Below, in pieces: positions 38,791 through 40,183 of a stretch of 40,183 nt of DNA; the stretch's first letter is position 1, and every line of letters starts with the position of its first letter. Source of the DNA: an uncultured Anaerolineae bacterium. GTDB taxonomy: Bacteria > Chloroflexota > Anaerolineae > Aggregatilineales > Phototrophicaceae. Location: NCBI GenBank assembly GCA_938022205.1, contig CALIEB010000022.1:1-40183 (forward strand), given 5' to 3'. The notes beneath the pieces were generated by a model. That model searched no databases, had not been told where the DNA came from, and was given only the letters and a program-made list of their open reading frames with translations. Position numbers and translations under genes: made by a program.

Positions 38791-39177
38791 ATGGGCAAGA
38801 AGAAACGTGGTGGTGGATTTGGTGGCGGTGGCGGGATGCCCTCTGGCGGTATGGGCGGCATGATGGCACAGCTGCAGAAGATGCAGCGCGACATGCAAGA
38901 AGCGCAAGCCGCGCTTGAGACCGAAACGGTCGAAGTGAGCATTGGCGGTGGCGCGTTGAAGATTGTTATTACAGGGCATCAGCGCGTGCAAAGCATCACG
39001 CTCAACCCCGACGTGGTTGACCCCAACGACCCGGAATGGGTTACCGACTTGCAAGATTTGCTCGTGGCGGGCATCAACCAAGCCATCGAACAGAGCCAGA
39101 CGATGGCGGCGGAGAAGATGGAGCGCATCACGGGCGGCTTAGGTGGTATGCCGGGCTTGGGTGGGCTGCTGGGTTAG
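38791..39177 (+). CDS. YbaB/EbfC family nucleoid-associated protein
   Basis: A 128-aa DNA-binding protein. The N-terminus is basic then Gly/Met-rich (MGKKKRGGGFGGGGGMPSGG), followed by the YbaB core: MMAQLQKMQRDMQEAQAALE, VEVSIGGGALKIVITGHQRV, ITLNPDVVDPND, and a helix WVTDLQDLLVAGINQAIEQS, ending in Gly/Met/Leu repeats. YbaB binds DNA as a dimer and is normally encoded between dnaX and recR. Here it follows dnaX, but recR is not next; a macro-domain gene is. AAAAAGGAG lies upstream of the ATG. Confidence 0.93.
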   Translation: MGKKKRGGGFGGGGGMPSGGMGGMMAQLQKMQRDMQEAQAALETETVEVSIGGGALKIVITGHQRVQSITLNPDVVDPNDPEWVTDLQDLLVAGINQAIEQSQTMAAEKMERITGGLGGMPGLGGLLG

Positions 39178-39194
39178 GCGAGGCTCTAAGGCTG

Positions 39195-39761
39195 ATGAAG
39201 GCGCAAGTGGGGCAAACGGTTTTGCATTGCGTCGAGGGCGACATCACGACGCAGGTGGTTGATGCTATCGTCAACGCCGCTAACGAAACGCTCTTGGGTG
39301 GCGGCGGCGTGGATGGTGCCATCCACCGCGCGGCGGGTCCCGAGCTGCTGGCAGAGACGCGCACGCTCGGTGGCTGTCGCACGGGCGACGCAAAGCTCAC
39401 GCAGGGCTATCGGCTGCCGGCGCGCTACGTCATTCACGCGGTGGGTCCGGTGTATCGCGCCAACGACCCCGACGTGCCGCGCTTGCTCGCCAGCGCGTAT
39501 CGCCGCAGCCTTGAGCTTGCCCAACAGCATCAGCTCGCGTCGCTGGCATTTCCCGCCATTAGCACGGGCGTGTACGGCTACCCACAGGCGGAAGCCTGCG
39601 AGATTGCGCTGCGCACGGTCGTTGACTTTCTCGACCAGCCGACTAGCTTGCGCCTTATACGCTTTGTGCTGTTCGGCGCACAGGCTTATGCTGTCTACGC
39701 GCAGACACTCCAGCGCATGGCGCAAGCCGATAGCCGCTTGTCCTTGTTAACGGACGATTAG
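39195..39761 (+). CDS. Macro domain protein (ADP-ribose deacylase/hydrolase type)
   Basis: A 188-aa single macro domain, likely to bind ADP-ribose and to remove acetyl from O-acetyl-ADP-ribose or ADP-ribose from proteins. The features are LHCVEGDITTQVVDAIVNAA (with the adenine-binding Asp), NETLLGGGGVDGAIHRAAGP (the Asn and Gly-rich catalytic loop of the MacroD type), KLTQGYRLPARYVIHAVGPV and SLAFPAISTGVYGYPQAEAC (phosphate-binding loop). All ligand residues appear intact. ATG 39195 starts 17 nt after ybaB; the longer open frame from 39036 runs inside ybaB and is rejected. Its place where recR usually stands suggests a link to DNA metabolism, but only by context. Confidence 0.93.
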   Translation: MKAQVGQTVLHCVEGDITTQVVDAIVNAANETLLGGGGVDGAIHRAAGPELLAETRTLGGCRTGDAKLTQGYRLPARYVIHAVGPVYRANDPDVPRLLASAYRRSLELAQQHQLASLAFPAISTGVYGYPQAEACEIALRTVVDFLDQPTSLRLIRFVLFGAQAYAVYAQTLQRMAQADSRLSLLTDD

Positions 39762-39798
39762 CGCAGTTTTCTGGCGCGATAGCCAAGAAGGTGGGGCG

Positions 39799-40183
39799 AT
39801 GACGCTTGTAGACGAGGTGACGACGGGAAGAGTTGGCATGCCGCTGTCGGCGTTTCTCGCGGCGCAAGAAGACCAGCCTTTTGAACTATTAGACGGCAAA
39901 AGGGTCGACCGCATGCCCAATGTCTTCGGACACGCGTGGTACATTCGCGTGCTTTTTTTAGCACTGTACACGCACGTTTCCCAGCACAAGCTAGGCGAGG
40001 CCTTTACCGAGCTGACGTACGCGCAGCTGGAAGGCGAGACGTGGGTGCGCGGCGCGCGCATTGCTGACCTTGCGTTTTACGTGCATACGCGGATTGAGGC
40101 GTTCAAGGCGGCGCACTCGGATTGGCGCACGCGCCCGTTGCACATTGCGCCTGACTTGACGATAGAGGTGCTGTCGCCGACGG
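39799..40183 (+). CDS. Uma2 family protein, N-terminal part (cut by window end)
   Basis: An ATG at 39799 (AGGTGGGG upstream) opens a frame that runs off the right edge; 128 residues are visible. PLSAFLAAQEDQPFELLDGK and RVDRMPN match the Uma2 start, HAWYIRVLFLALYTHV the first helix, GEAFTELTYAQLEG, then WVRGARIADLAFYVHT with the catalytic-type Asp, and PDLTIEVLSPT with the Glu. The usual Pro before the Asp is Ala here. The Lys-containing helix lies outside. Third Uma2 gene of the window, 37 nt after the macro-domain gene. Confidence 0.85.
   Translation, partial: MTLVDEVTTGRVGMPLSAFLAAQEDQPFELLDGKRVDRMPNVFGHAWYIRVLFLALYTHVSQHKLGEAFTELTYAQLEGETWVRGARIADLAFYVHTRIEAFKAAHSDWRTRPLHIAPDLTIEVLSPT

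Noticed and set aside
39036..39194. N-terminal extension of the macro-domain gene
   Set aside because: The extra 53 codons lie in the wrong frame within ybaB and have no resemblance to macro-domain proteins; ATG 39195 fits the domain start.
1..40183. CRISPR arrays, insertion sequences, phage or plasmid genes
   Set aside because: No regularly spaced repeats, no transposase or integrase motifs and no terminal inverted repeats were seen on either strand.

Overview
The window looks like a stretch of chromosome from a GC-rich bacterium, most likely a member of the Chloroflexota (Anaerolineae-like). This is inferred from gene content and not from a marker-gene search. The clues are repeated Uma2-family genes, a bacterial NurA/HerA pair, a threonyl-tRNA synthetase without a TGS domain, a homoisocitrate-type dehydrogenase, and many secreted proteins built from SH3, PPC, LysM and lamin-tail modules with Thr/Pro linkers. 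I see no phage, transposase, CRISPR array, rRNA or plasmid gene. No gene-free gap exceeds about 230 bases.

Layout. 1-1377: end of a Uma2 gene, a small antitoxin-like gene and a GT2 glycosyltransferase. 1374-3350: a secreted SH3/FecR-like protein and a self-contained tRNA-Phe unit (consensus promoter, gene, terminator) on the minus strand. 3386-6094: VWA/CoxE protein, Crp/Fnr regulator and Uma2 on the plus strand. 6267-9222: a secreted Cys-His-Asp protein with an acidic DEAGD repeat tail, then a membrane-anchored nitrilase homologue that has lost its catalytic Cys. 9229-12261: GT4 glycosyltransferase, STAS-like protein and PAS histidine kinase on the minus strand. 12396-14416: exported TPR protein and a GT87-like membrane mannosyltransferase. 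14421-15829: SDR and a degenerate alpha/beta hydrolase, minus strand.

16060-24782 is a plus-strand block: nurA, a small HAS-barrel-like protein, herA, a lipoprotein-type penicillin-binding protein, thrS and a beta-decarboxylating dehydrogenase. 24779-30660 is mostly minus strand: methyltransferase, then (after a plus-strand GNAT) a four-gene unit of alpha/beta hydrolase, Tat-exported flavin amine oxidase, an S9-peptidase-like protein without Ser or His, and a Yip1 membrane protein. 30761-36811 is a plus-strand envelope operon: PQQ-type sugar dehydrogenase, CARDB/TM protein, PPC-repeat lipoprotein, LysM-lamin-tail protein, DUF1992. 36808-40183: tatA, dnaX, ybaB, a macro-domain gene and the start of another Uma2.

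The features most worth a second look are: the three-gene NurA / HAS-barrel / HerA set; three separate hydrolase-fold proteins whose nucleophile has been replaced; a secreted papain/transglutaminase-like protein with a perfect 15-bp tandem repeat; a recurrent extended -10 promoter (TGN-TANNAT) placed so that many leaders are 25-33 nt; and convergent gene pairs packed so tightly, several sharing interlocked stop codons, that no intrinsic terminator fits between them.
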